From positions 186,001-250,000 of the forward strand of contig NZ_CADIJP010000010.1 of the NCBI RefSeq assembly GCF_902859725.1: a stretch of 64,000 nucleotides of DNA, read 5' to 3'. The notes under the pieces were generated by a model. The model was not told where the DNA came from. It made no database searches and was given only the letters and a program-made list of their open reading frames with translations. The stretch is from Achromobacter mucicolens. Lineage in GTDB: Bacteria > Pseudomonadota > Gammaproteobacteria > Burkholderiales > Burkholderiaceae_B. This document shows positions 10,317-18,358 of the stretch, piece after piece. How positions within the stretch are numbered: position 1 is the stretch's first letter; the number at the start of each line of letters is the position of its first letter. Position numbers and translations under genes: made by a program.

Positions 10317-11993
10317 ATGAGCACAACTACCATGGCAGGCCGCGGTCCATCCGCGGATCCGCGTCCGATGACCAAGGAGGAGCGCAAGGTCATCTTCGCG
10401 TCTTCGCTCGGCACGGTGTTCGAGTGGTATGACTTTTACCTGTATGGCTCGCTCGCAGCCATCATTGCCCAACACTTCTTTTCCGGCGTGAACCCGACCG
10501 CGGGCTTCATCTTCGCGCTGCTGGCCTTCGCTGCCGGTTTCGCGGTGCGGCCGTTCGGCGCGCTGGTATTCGGCCGCCTGGGCGACCTGGTCGGACGCAA
10601 ATACACCTTCCTCGTCACGATCGTGATCATGGGCCTGTCGACGTTCCTGGTCGGCATCCTGCCCAGCTACGCCAGCATCGGCCTGGCCGCTCCCGCCATC
10701 CTGATCGTCCTGCGGCTCTTGCAAGGCCTGGCGCTGGGCGGTGAATACGGCGGCGCGGCGACCTACGTCGCCGAACACGCCCCGCACGGCCGCCGCGGCT
10801 TCTACACGTCCTGGATTCAAACCACCGCGACGCTGGGCCTGTTCCTGTCGCTGCTGATCATCCTGGGCATCCGCACGGTCATGGGCGAAGACGACTTCAA
10901 GGCCTGGGGCTGGCGCATTCCGTTCCTGATCTCGGTGGTGCTGCTGGGCATCTCGGTCTGGATCCGGCTGCAGCTGAATGAATCCCCCACCTTCAAGCGC
11001 ATGAAGGAAGAAGGCAAGGGTTCGAAGGCGCCGATCGCCGAATCGTTCGGCCAATGGAAGAACCTGAAGGTCGTGCTGCTGGCGCTGCTGGGCCTGACCG
11101 CCGGCCAGGCCGTGGTCTGGTACACGGGCCAGTTCTACGCGCTGTTCTTCCTGACGCAGACGCTGAAGGTCGACGCCAACACCGCCAACATCCTGATCGC
11201 CATCGCCCTCTTGATCGGCACGCCCTTCTTCGTGATCTTCGGCGCGCTGTCGGACAGGATCGGCCGCAAACCCATCATCATGGCGGGCTGCCTGATCGCC
11301 GCGGCGACCTACTTCCCGATCTTCCAGGGCCTGACCCACTTCGCCAACCCGGCGCTTGAAAAGGCGCAAGCCACCGCCCCGGTCACGGTGATCGCGGATC
11401 CGAGCACCTGCTCGTTCCAGTTCAACCCCGTGGGCACGGCCTCGTTCACCAGCTCTTGCGACGTGATCAAGTCGTTCATGGCCCGCAACTCGGTGAACTA
11501 CCGCAACGAAGCGGCTCCGGCCGGTTCCGTGGCCCGCGTCAAGATCGGCAATGAAGAGTTCGCCTCGTTCGACGGCCGTTCGCTGGCGCCGGCCGAGTTC
11601 AAGGCCAAGGTCGCCGAACTCGACAAGACGCTGACCGCCTCGATCCGCAGCCACGGCTACCCGGCCAAGGCCGATCCGGCCCAGACCAACAACGTGATGG
11701 TCGTGGTGCTGCTGACGATCCTGGTGCTGTACGTGACCATGGTCTACGGTCCGATCGCCGCCATGCTGGTGGAGATGTTCCCGACGCGCATCCGCTACAC
11801 GTCGATGAGCCTGCCCTACCACATCGGCAACGGCTGGTTCGGCGGCTTCCTGCCTCCGGTCGCATTCGCCGTGGTCGCGGCCACCGGCAACATCTACGAC
11901 GGCCTGTGGTATCCGATCATCATCGCCGTCATGACTCTGGTGGTCGGCACGCTCTTCGTGCGCGAATCCAAGGACAACGACATCAACGCCTGA
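10317..11993 (+). CDS. MHS-family MFS transporter with large extracytoplasmic insertion
   Basis: 558 aa, compared with 430-450 aa for most metabolite:H+ symporters (ProP/ShiA/KgtP group). Twelve membrane segments are predictable by eye. MHS motifs include SLGTVFEWYDFYLYG near the N-terminus, GRLGDLVGRK in loop 2-3 and LQGLALGGEYGGA. Between helices about 9 and 10 (residues about 348-458) sits a hydrophilic block of about 110 residues with two Cys, likely periplasmic. Good ribosome binding site (GAGGAGACATC). Downstream of a TctDE-like pair, which may control it. Substrate unknown, probably an organic acid or betaine. Confidence 0.9.
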   Translation: MSTTTMAGRGPSADPRPMTKEERKVIFASSLGTVFEWYDFYLYGSLAAIIAQHFFSGVNPTAGFIFALLAFAAGFAVRPFGALVFGRLGDLVGRKYTFLVTIVIMGLSTFLVGILPSYASIGLAAPAILIVLRLLQGLALGGEYGGAATYVAEHAPHGRRGFYTSWIQTTATLGLFLSLLIILGIRTVMGEDDFKAWGWRIPFLISVVLLGISVWIRLQLNESPTFKRMKEEGKGSKAPIAESFGQWKNLKVVLLALLGLTAGQAVVWYTGQFYALFFLTQTLKVDANTANILIAIALLIGTPFFVIFGALSDRIGRKPIIMAGCLIAAATYFPIFQGLTHFANPALEKAQATAPVTVIADPSTCSFQFNPVGTASFTSSCDVIKSFMARNSVNYRNEAAPAGSVARVKIGNEEFASFDGRSLAPAEFKAKVAELDKTLTASIRSHGYPAKADPAQTNNVMVVVLLTILVLYVTMVYGPIAAMLVEMFPTRIRYTSMSLPYHIGNGWFGGFLPPVAFAVVAATGNIYDGLWYPIIIAVMTLVVGTLFVRESKDNDINA

Positions 11994-12040
11994 CAAACCA
12001 TCCCCCGCCGGGCGGGACTGCTGCGCCTGCCCGGCCTTTC

Positions 12041-12067
12041 AAAAGCTCCTCGCGGAGCTTTTTTTTT
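12041..12067 (+). terminator. Terminator of the MHS transporter gene
   Basis: AAAAGCTCC-TCGC-GGAGCTTTT, a perfect 9-bp stem running into a tract of nine T. It lies 48 bp after the transporter stop. Confidence 0.9.
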
Positions 12068-12108
12068 GTTCGGCACTTTCAGGACCATGTCAGACCTGCG
12101 CCAGTAGA

Positions 12109-12283
12109 CTGAGCGCTCAGATTACGGCCTTGCGCAAGATTGCCTGACGATTGATCCCCCTGTCAGACGATTGCAGGGCTGCTGATCTGACACCAATGCC
12201 GCGTTCCCCGCGAGCCTTTTATGACGCGGCATTGCGTGCTCCCGTACCGGCCCGACTCTTTATTGAGCCGGGCCGCTTTTTTT
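12109..12283 (+). ncRNA. Candidate small RNA, multi-stem with terminator
   Basis: A gene-free stretch holding consecutive stems: palindrome CTGAGCGCTCAG (12109-12120); TGTCAGA/TCTGACA (12161-12167 with 12186-12192); AATGCCGCGT/ACGCGGCATT (12195-12204 with 12224-12233, perfect 10 bp, 19-nt loop carrying UCCCC); and GGCCCGACTC/GAGCCGGGCC (12249-12258 with 12265-12274, one mismatch) followed by GC and seven T. The last stem is an intrinsic terminator on the plus strand, but no ORF precedes it after the transporter's own terminator. The 5' end is not defined; I see no strong promoter. No match to an sRNA family I recognise. Confidence 0.45.
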
Positions 12284-12295
12284 GCGGCAGCCCGC

Positions 12296-12329
12296 AAAAG
12301 ACAAAGGGCGGCCGCAGCGCAACCGCCCT
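12296..12329 (-). terminator. Terminator for the DUF3185 gene
   Basis: On the minus strand AGGGCGG (12329-12323) pairs with CCGCCCT (12311-12305) and is followed by TTGTCTTTT. A second GC-rich hairpin (CCGGCC-TCGC-GGCCGG, 12345-12360) lies between it and the stop codon at 12367. Confidence 0.6.
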
Positions 12330-12366
12330 CTTCATGCTGCATGGCCGGCCTCGCGGCCGGCTCGTA

Positions 12367-12576
12367 TCAACGACGCATGCCCACGCCGATGGCGAGCACA
12401 CCCGCCACGATCGCGGCAATGCCTGCCCACGTCGGGATGGGCACCGACTTCTCGGTTTCCGCCGTGGCCTTCACAGATCCGATCTGCAGAACCGTTTCTT
12501 CGGACTTGTAGCTAAAGCCCTTATAGGCCAGGGCAACCACGCCCAGGACAATGAGGATCGCGCCAATGATTTTCAT
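12367..12576 (-). CDS. DUF3185 family small membrane protein
   Basis: 69 aa. Starts MKIIGAILIVLGVVALAYKG, a hydrophobic N-terminal helix, then a short hydrophilic loop with SYKSEETVLQIGSVKATAE, and a second helix ending GVLAIGVGMRR. This two-helix layout with a 30-residue extracytoplasmic loop is the DUF3185 pattern. Function unknown. It is transcribed toward the sRNA candidate and has its own terminator. Upstream it shares a 150-bp intergenic region with the divergent rdgC. Confidence 0.8.
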   Translation of the reverse strand: MKIIGAILIVLGVVALAYKGFSYKSEETVLQIGSVKATAETEKSVPIPTWAGIAAIVAGVLAIGVGMRR

Positions 12577-12630
12577 CTTTTCACTCCAATCTCACGTTGG
12601 TGCGCGGGACATTACCGGATAGGCTGGTCC

Positions 12631-12643
12631 CTGTCAGTGACAG
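12631..12643. promoter_or_regulatory. 13-bp palindrome between DUF3185 gene and rdgC
   Basis: CTGTCAGTGACAG is a perfect odd palindrome (6+1+6) in the divergent intergenic region. It is not a LexA box, because its CTG and CAG are separated by 7, not 10, bases. The binding protein is unknown. Confidence 0.3.
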
Positions 12644-12726
12644 AACGTGTCGCCGGTTGCCGACGTGCCTGCCCCCTTCGGCAAAGCCGCCGCGTCGTAT
12701 AGAATCAACCCTTTTGGCCGACGCTC

Positions 12727-13626
12727 ATGTGGTTCAAGAATCTCAAGATTTACCGCCTCTCCTCGCCCTGGACCCTGACCGGCGAGCAGCTTGAAGAAAC
12801 GCTGGCGCGCCATGCCTACCAGACGGGCAACAACCTCGAAATGCAAAGCCTGGGCTGGGTGCCCCCGCGCGAGAACGGCGGCCTGGCCCACGAAGTGAAC
12901 GGCCAGATCCTGCTCAGCCTGCGCGCTGAAAAGAAGCTCTTGCCGGGCACGGTCATCAACCAGGTCGCCAAGGCCCGCGCCCAGGAAATCGAAGAGCAGC
13001 AAGGCTACAAGCCTGGCCGCAAGCAGATGAAGGAAATCAAGGAGCGCGTCACGGACGAGCTCCTGCCGCGCGCCTTCAGCGTCTATCGCGACACGCGCGT
13101 GTGGATCGACCCGAAGAACAACTGGCTCGTCATTGACGCGGCCGCTTCGGCCAAGGCCGACGAAGTCATCGGCCTGCTCGCCAAGTGCGTCGATCCCTTC
13201 CCGCTGGAAAACCTGTACGTCGCCCAATCGCCGGCCTCCGCCATGACCGGCTGGCTGGCCGAAGACGAAGCGCCCACCAACTTCACCATCGACCAGGACA
13301 CCGAACTGCGCTCGTCCGGTGAAAGCGGCGCCGCGATCCGCTACGTAAAGCACTCCATTGACGCTGACGACGTGCGCCGTCACATCCAGTCGGGCAAGCA
13401 GTGCACCCGCCTGGCCATGACGTGGGCCGACCGCGTGTCGTTCGTCCTGACCGAAGGCCTGGACGTCAAGCGCGTGGCGCCGCTGGACGTGCTGAAGGAA
13501 GGCAACGAAGGCGTGGCCGCGAACGACGACGAAAAGTTTGATTCCGACATGATGCTGATGACTGGCGAACTGGCCAAGATGATGGCCGAACTGGTCGAAG
13601 CGCTGGGCGGCGAAAAGAAAATCTAA
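12727..13626 (+). CDS. rdgC: Recombination-associated protein RdgC
   Basis: 299 aa, the usual RdgC length of about 300. Begins [17 protein letters not shown], the strongly conserved RdgC N-terminus. It forms a ring-shaped dimer on double-stranded DNA and limits RecA access; in Neisseria it affects pilin variation. Conserved [20 protein letters not shown]-like ([13 protein letters not shown]) and the C-terminal [16 protein letters not shown] are visible. Single gene with its own terminator (13654-13682); TATAGAAT about 25 bp upstream of the start may be the -10. Confidence 0.96.
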   Translation: MWFKNLKIYRLSSPWTLTGEQLEETLARHAYQTGNNLEMQSLGWVPPRENGGLAHEVNGQILLSLRAEKKLLPGTVINQVAKARAQEIEEQQGYKPGRKQMKEIKERVTDELLPRAFSVYRDTRVWIDPKNNWLVIDAAASAKADEVIGLLAKCVDPFPLENLYVAQSPASAMTGWLAEDEAPTNFTIDQDTELRSSGESGAAIRYVKHSIDADDVRRHIQSGKQCTRLAMTWADRVSFVLTEGLDVKRVAPLDVLKEGNEGVAANDDEKFDSDMMLMTGELAKMMAELVEALGGEKKI

Positions 13627-13653
13627 GCCGCCTTTACCCGGCAGCAACACCAG

Positions 13654-13682
13654 GGGCCGCTCTTGTCGAGCGGCCCTTTTTC
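13654..13682 (+). terminator. rdgC terminator
   Basis: GGGCCGCTC-TTGTC-GAGCGGCCC stem of 9 bp followed by a T tract. It reaches the stop codon of the convergent diguanylate cyclase gene at 13681. Confidence 0.85.
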
Positions 13683-15114
13683 ATGCCTCGACGCTGCGGT
13701 CGCGGCCGGCCTGCTTGGCCTTGTACAGCGCCTTGTCGGCGCGATCGATCAGGTAGGCATAGTCGGGATGGCCGTCGAAGGTCGCCACGCCGATGCTGGC
13801 TGTCACATGCAGCGCACCGGACTCGGCGATCACGAAGCGATGCCGGCGAATCTCGGCATTGAGCTTTTCGGCGGCGGCCAGCGCAGCGCCCGGGCCCGTG
13901 TCCACCAGCACGACAAGAAACTCCTCGCCGCCATAGCGGAACACGAAGTCGCTGGATCGACAGGTCTGATGCACGACTTCGGCAAACTGGCGCAGGATCT
14001 GGTCCCCGCCCGCGTGGCCGTGCGCATCGTTGATGGCCTTGAAGTGATCGATGTCCAGCAACAGCACCGAAAAGCTTGACCGCTGACGCTGCGCCAGCGA
14101 GATCTCGCGGCCGATGACGGACGGCAGGAAACGGCGGTTGAGCACGTTGGTCAGCGGATCGCTGCCGCTTTCGATCTCGGCCACCATGTCAAAGAGGCCG
14201 TTGAGCAGATGCTTGATGCGCGCCACGAGCTCCTGCAGTTCCCGCACCTGATTGGGCAGAGATTCTGGCGCCTGACTGGCGCTTTGCATCATCCCCGGCA
14301 GCACCGTGTCATCCAGCCGCGCCACGGCATCAATGATCTGCCGCAGCGCCGGCGCGCTTTCGAACAGCACCGCGCCCTTGTGCTGGAGCCAAAGTCCGAA
14401 CTCCGAGGCGGCCAGCCGCGGCAGCGCCTGCTCCGGCGTGCGGTAGTGCAGGCCGATCAGCACCGCCTGGCTCCATTCCAGCAAGGCGGCGCGTTGCCGC
14501 TCGCGTTCGGTCGAAATGTTCTGGCCCAACGCAAAGAGTCGATAGGCCTCGTCGTTGCGGGCGCCCCGATTGATGTCGCGCATGAACGCGCGGCTCATCT
14601 GTTCGATGGCCAGGTCGAACAGATTGCACACGTACTGCGTTGCCACGGACGCCGCCTGGCCTTCCAGGCCGCCGGCGCGCAAGCGCTGCGCGATTTCATT
14701 CTTCAGGATGCGGGCGCCGGCCATCACCAGATGGATCGGGATATGGACGCGCGCGTGAACCTCGCCGACCTTCTTCTGCGTGGCCATCAGCACGTCGATA
14801 TCGCCTTGCTCGCGCACGCAGAGCAGGCCTTTCAACCAATGCGTCATGCCGCGGTGCAGGCGGGTCGAGACGATTTCGTGAGAGAGCCGCGGGCCGGCTT
14901 CGGCATCGGCAAGCAAGGTGGAATAGAAGGCATCGACCAGCTGCGCGGCATGGTCGGACACCAGCGCTGCAACTTGGCCGCGCGTATTGGCGTCGACCGA
15001 TTGATAGACCGCCTCCCAGGCCTGCGCATTGGAGGCGCTCAGGTAGCACGCCTGGCCGCTGGCTGCGTCGGCGGTGGCCGCGGCAGGAGGAACATCGGAA
15101 CTGCTCGAAGACAT
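13681..15114 (-). CDS. Globin-coupled oxygen-sensing diguanylate cyclase (BpeGReg/DosC type)
   Basis: 477 aa. N-terminal sensor-globin domain (about residues 30-180) with proximal heme ligand His120 in KKVGEVHARVHIP. A helical middle domain (about 200-320) and a C-terminal GGDEF domain follow, with the intact GGEEF signature at 395-399. The inhibitory I-site RSSD is at 386-389, five residues upstream. Architecture and length match Bordetella BpeGReg, which makes c-di-GMP faster when O2 is bound and promotes biofilm. No EAL domain. Single gene, convergent with rdgC. Confidence 0.93.
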   Translation of the reverse strand: MSSSSSDVPPAAATADAASGQACYLSASNAQAWEAVYQSVDANTRGQVAALVSDHAAQLVDAFYSTLLADAEAGPRLSHEIVSTRLHRGMTHWLKGLLCVREQGDIDVLMATQKKVGEVHARVHIPIHLVMAGARILKNEIAQRLRAGGLEGQAASVATQYVCNLFDLAIEQMSRAFMRDINRGARNDEAYRLFALGQNISTERERQRAALLEWSQAVLIGLHYRTPEQALPRLAASEFGLWLQHKGAVLFESAPALRQIIDAVARLDDTVLPGMMQSASQAPESLPNQVRELQELVARIKHLLNGLFDMVAEIESGSDPLTNVLNRRFLPSVIGREISLAQRQRSSFSVLLLDIDHFKAINDAHGHAGGDQILRQFAEVVHQTCRSSDFVFRYGGEEFLVVLVDTGPGAALAAAEKLNAEIRRHRFVIAESGALHVTASIGVATFDGHPDYAYLIDRADKALYKAKQAGRDRSVEA

Positions 15115-15239
15115 AAGATCATCCGCCCAAGAACGGCGTGCGCGCCTGATAGCGGCACTCGCCCGTAAAACCAGCGCGGATTATGCTTGAATTCGCCGTG
15201 GCGGGACCGCTTTCGCGGCGCCGCCACGGGCGCCTGGCC

Positions 15240-16532
15240 TCAATCCAGGCCGTGGAAGACCGAATCGTCGGGACCGACGTGCGACGGATGCTGCCACGTC
15301 ACGTCGCGCAGCGAATGCTGCACCAGGCCTTCGACGCCCAGCAACACCGCGAAGATCGCCATGCGGATGGGAATGCCGTTGTCGGTCTGGCGGAAGATCG
15401 CCAGGCGCGGATCGTGGTTCAGATCCACGCTCAGGTCGTTGGCGCCCGGACGGCTGTCGCGCGGCAGCGGGTGCATCACGATTGTCTCGGGGCTGCAGTA
15501 GGCGTCGATGATGGCGCGGTTGACCTGGAAGTCGGGCGTATAGCCTTCGTTTTCTTCGTTGGCGAAACGCTCTTTCTGCACGCGCGTCGCGTAGATGACG
15601 TCGGCGCCCGCCAGGCCCTCGGCCAGCGAGGACTTCTGCTCGATGATGTTGCCGTTGCGGCTGGCCTGCTCGACGATGTAGGTCGGCATCTCCAGGCCCT
15701 TGGGCGAGATCAGCGAAAACTTCACGTTCTTGTACAGCGCCATCAGCTTGATGAGCGAGTGCACGGTGCGGCCATACTTCAGGTCGCCGACCATGGCGAT
15801 GTGCGCGCCGTCCAGCAGTTTGCCCAGGCGCGAGAACTCGGTCAGGATCGTGTACAGGTCCAGCAGCGCCTGGCTGGGGTGCTCGCCGGGGCCGTCACCG
15901 CCGTTGACCACGGGAATGTTCGTCGCACGCGCAAATTCCGCGACCGAACCCTGGTCGGGATGGCGAATGACCATCGCGTCCACGTAGCCGCTCATGACGC
16001 GGCTCGTGTCGTAGATGGATTCGCCCTTGGCCATCGATGAAAACGTGAAGCCGGTCGTGTCGCACACCGACCCGCCAAGGCGGCAGAACGCGGATCCAAA
16101 GCTCACGCGGGTGCGGGTGCTGGCCTCGAAGAACAGGTTGCCCAGCACGGCGCCTTCCAGCACTCGCGACACCTTCTGGCGGCGCGCGATGGGCTGCATC
16201 ATGTCGGCGACGCGGAACAGGTCTTCGACGGAATCGCGGGTGAATTGGTCCACCGACAAGAGCTGATTCTTGCCTTCGACGGCAATGCGGTCACGCAAGG
16301 GGCCGTCTTGTACGCTTTGCGTATATTTTTCGAGCAGCACGCCGTTTTGCACGATTTCGCTGACGAACCGCTGCACCACTTCCGGCATGGCCCGGAACTC
16401 CTGCGATCCTTCAGGAAGCAGCCAGGTGTCCAGCGCGCGGCGCTTCACGCCGATGCGGGTGGCGAACACGTCGCGGGTGAGATTTAGGCGGCGCATGGCG
16501 TCGCGCAGAAAGGCTTGCTGGGAGATGCTCAT
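15240..16532 (-). CDS. pyrB: Aspartate carbamoyltransferase with N-terminal HTH-like domain
   Basis: 430 aa, about 85 residues longer at the N-terminus than a standard PyrB catalytic chain. Carbamoyl-phosphate loop STRTR is at residues 138-142; the HPLPR motif (MHPLPRDSRPGAND) and PVVNGGDGPGEHPSQALLD are intact. Residues about 1-75 hold LTRDVFATRIGVKRRALDTW, which reads like a lambda-repressor/XRE helix-turn-helix. Catalyses the first committed step of pyrimidine synthesis. I chose ATG 16532 (MSISQQAF) over a TTG at 16544. No pyrI or dihydroorotase gene is adjacent. The role of the extra domain is unknown. Confidence 0.88.
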   Translation of the reverse strand: MSISQQAFLRDAMRRLNLTRDVFATRIGVKRRALDTWLLPEGSQEFRAMPEVVQRFVSEIVQNGVLLEKYTQSVQDGPLRDRIAVEGKNQLLSVDQFTRDSVEDLFRVADMMQPIARRQKVSRVLEGAVLGNLFFEASTRTRVSFGSAFCRLGGSVCDTTGFTFSSMAKGESIYDTSRVMSGYVDAMVIRHPDQGSVAEFARATNIPVVNGGDGPGEHPSQALLDLYTILTEFSRLGKLLDGAHIAMVGDLKYGRTVHSLIKLMALYKNVKFSLISPKGLEMPTYIVEQASRNGNIIEQKSSLAEGLAGADVIYATRVQKERFANEENEGYTPDFQVNRAIIDAYCSPETIVMHPLPRDSRPGANDLSVDLNHDPRLAIFRQTDNGIPIRMAIFAVLLGVEGLVQHSLRDVTWQHPSHVGPDDSVFHGLD

Positions 16533-16570
16533 GACGGGCCCCAAGAAGAGGAGTTATATACGCAGTGCGC

Positions 16571-16600
16571 ATATTATTCCGTACGTCTACACAAGTCCAA
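16571..16600 (-). promoter_or_regulatory. Likely pyrB promoter
   Basis: On the minus strand TTGGAC (16600-16595), an 18-nt spacer and TAATAT (16576-16571) place transcription start about 30 nt before the ATG at 16532. The octamer TGCGCATA occurs on both sides of this region. Read by eye. Confidence 0.5.
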
Positions 16601-16630
16601 TATTTTTGCGCATACGGGTTTACCCGCGTT

Positions 16631-17041
16631 TTAACGCTGTGCGTAAGCCGCCGCCTTTGGGGCGTCCGTCACTGCCTGCGACGCCGCAAACCAGCAGGCG
16701 CCGCAGAATGCCAACGCACTAGCCACATAGCAAAGTAGCGCCAACAACTGCGCCGGCCAATGGCCGCGCGTCAGATGGCCGTTGTAGCCTTGCCGCAACA
16801 GGCTGACCTGCGCAAGGTAGGCAAACGCCACACCCAGGCAAGCCAGCATGAGGCCGCCCAGAAAAAGGATGAGGGGAATCTGGAGATCGGGCGCGGCAAT
16901 GTCCCCGCCCACGATGCCAAGCGAAAAACCCACCAGGACGAGGGCGGCCACGCCGTTCAGCCACCCCAGGAACCGGAACGCGCCTGCCAGCAGCGCGAAC
17001 GACAGGCCGTTGGCACGGATCTGCTGGGCGCGGGGATCCAT
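16631..17041 (-). CDS. Small integral membrane protein, unknown function
   Basis: 136 aa. I do not recognise a family. Three or four hydrophobic segments are visible: about residues 25-45 (FLGWLNGVAALVLVGFSLGI), 55-80 (PLILFLGGLMLACLGVAFAYLA) and 98-122 (LLALLCYVASALAFCGACWF). A short, basic N-terminus MDPRAQQIRANG suggests cytoplasmic N-in. It begins 3 bp after the stop of the upstream lipoprotein gene on the same strand, so the two are probably an operon of envelope proteins. Confidence 0.75.
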   Translation of the reverse strand: MDPRAQQIRANGLSFALLAGAFRFLGWLNGVAALVLVGFSLGIVGGDIAAPDLQIPLILFLGGLMLACLGVAFAYLAQVSLLRQGYNGHLTRGHWPAQLLALLCYVASALAFCGACWFAASQAVTDAPKAAAYAQR

Positions 17042-17044
17042 GTA

Positions 17045-17476
17045 TCAGCCGCCGCTGGCGCTACGGCAGATCGGCGTCGCGCTCTGGATAGACTTGCGCG
17101 CCGCCGCAATTTCGGCTTCGTCCCACCGGCCTTCGCCCAGGACCGTCACGGTCACCTTGGCGTTGGCAGGCCCTGCGGGTTCCGCGGAAATCAGTTCCAG
17201 CACCGTCGCGGGCTGACCGACCTTGTAGAGCTGGATCTCATCCGGCGCGCCTTTCTGGCCAAGCGTGTGGCGCCAAGCATAGGAGACGCCGTACGGATGG
17301 CTGACCTGCGTGTGGCAGGTGCGCACGTATTCGCCGGCGCGGCGGAAGGCCGCCTGGTAATTGGTGTCGACGCTGAAGGTCTCTTTCTTTGCGGTTTCCG
17401 ACTCGTAGACGCCGGTGCTGGCGCATCCGGCCAACGTAGCCGCCAACGCGACACCCACCCATACAGACTTGCGCAT
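17045..17476 (-). CDS. Putative lipoprotein
   Basis: 143 aa from the ATG at 17476, which gives a signal peptide MRKSVWVGVALAATLAGCAS with lipobox LAGC and Cys as the acylated residue. The longer in-frame start would put 29 residues before the signal peptide. The mature part (about 125 aa) has a beta-rich look (TVLELISAEPAGPANAKVTV) and two further Cys (CHTQ, TPICRS). Not assigned to a family. Upstream partner of the small membrane protein at 16631-17041. Confidence 0.82.
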   Translation of the reverse strand: MRKSVWVGVALAATLAGCASTGVYESETAKKETFSVDTNYQAAFRRAGEYVRTCHTQVSHPYGVSYAWRHTLGQKGAPDEIQLYKVGQPATVLELISAEPAGPANAKVTVTVLGEGRWDEAEIAAARKSIQSATPICRSASGG

Positions 17477-17609
17477 GATTCTTCCCGCCATTGCTATTCG
17501 GACTTCCGCGATTATGCCAGCGGCAGCAAAAAGGCCACGCCAGAAATGCCGATATCGTGGCACTTCTGGCGTGGCCTTGCGCCGCCCGAACGGCGGCGAG
17601 CCAGACGCC

Positions 17610-17744
17610 CTACCGCTTTTCCGCGGCCCCCTCGATCTTTTCCCCGCCTCGCTGGATATCTTTACCGGCCCCGGCGACGGTGTTGCACCCCGCGGTCAGC
17701 GCAGCAATCGAAAGCATCATGACGAGAAAGACTCTGTTCTTCAT
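17610..17744 (-). CDS. Entericidin A/B family lipoprotein
   Basis: 44 aa from ATG 17744, preceded by a good ribosome binding site (CAGGAGATGTCTT). Signal peptide MKNRVFLVMMLSIAALTAGC with lipobox LTAGC, then NTVAGAGKDIQRGGEKIEG, the hallmark of entericidins (GKDIQxGGexIe). Entericidins are small stress-induced membrane lipoproteins; in E. coli ecnA/ecnB act as antidote and bacteriolytic toxin. Only one copy is here, with no second ecn gene beside it. Divergent from the hypothetical gene at 17935. Confidence 0.9.
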   Translation of the reverse strand: MKNRVFLVMMLSIAALTAGCNTVAGAGKDIQRGGEKIEGAAEKR

Positions 17745-17934
17745 AAGACATCTCCTGTCTGGGCATGGAAAAAACGAAACCCAGCATACCTCAAAGGCCC
17801 CGTTTTTTGCGTGACACGAGCGCGCCACCTGTAACAACGCTGCCAAGAAACCGTCACCACCCTTACGCGCCGGTGACATTTGCGGGGCATTCCCGGCTGT
17901 CGCGTATTTGCCGCCAATGGATTAGGATGCGCAC

Positions 17935-18285
17935 ATGACGAAGACACAAGCATCGCAACCCGCTGGCGCCGGTCCGCAAGGCTGGGGCTGGCAACAGCCT
18001 CAATGCCGTGGGCAGGCCGCATTGGCGCTGTTCATCGACGATCTGCATCGCATTTTGCAGGCGCATGCCGCGGGCAAGCTGGCTGACAGCAGCACGCTGG
18101 CAGACGCGCAGGCCCAGGTCAATGAGCTGCTGGCGCGGTACAACGAAATTTCCGCTGCCCCGGATATATTCCAGGGGCAGTCAGTCCAACTCAAGGAAGG
18201 CATCGACCGCAGCGGCGTATCGCACACGGTGCCGATTTTTTCGCCGCGTCTGAAGCAGTCGCTGGTGTCGATGCTGGGACAGTGA
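17935..18285 (+). CDS. Hypothetical protein
   Basis: 116 aa, start ATG 17935. Not recognised. The N-terminus is Gln/Gly-rich with two Trp (GWGWQQPQC); residues about 30-75 are probably helical (ALFIDDLHRILQAHAAGKLADSS-type heptads). No signal peptide or membrane segment. It lies 73 bp upstream of another small gene of the same direction; the two may be co-transcribed. Coding status is supported by length, third-position GC and a clear frame, not by homology. Confidence 0.6.
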   Translation: MTKTQASQPAGAGPQGWGWQQPQCRGQAALALFIDDLHRILQAHAAGKLADSSTLADAQAQVNELLARYNEISAAPDIFQGQSVQLKEGIDRSGVSHTVPIFSPRLKQSLVSMLGQ

Positions 18286-18358
18286 CCGGGATGACTCCCC
18301 GAAAACTGGCGCCCCCGGCGATCGAACAGAGCAGCCCCCAAAGGAAGGAGACCACAAG

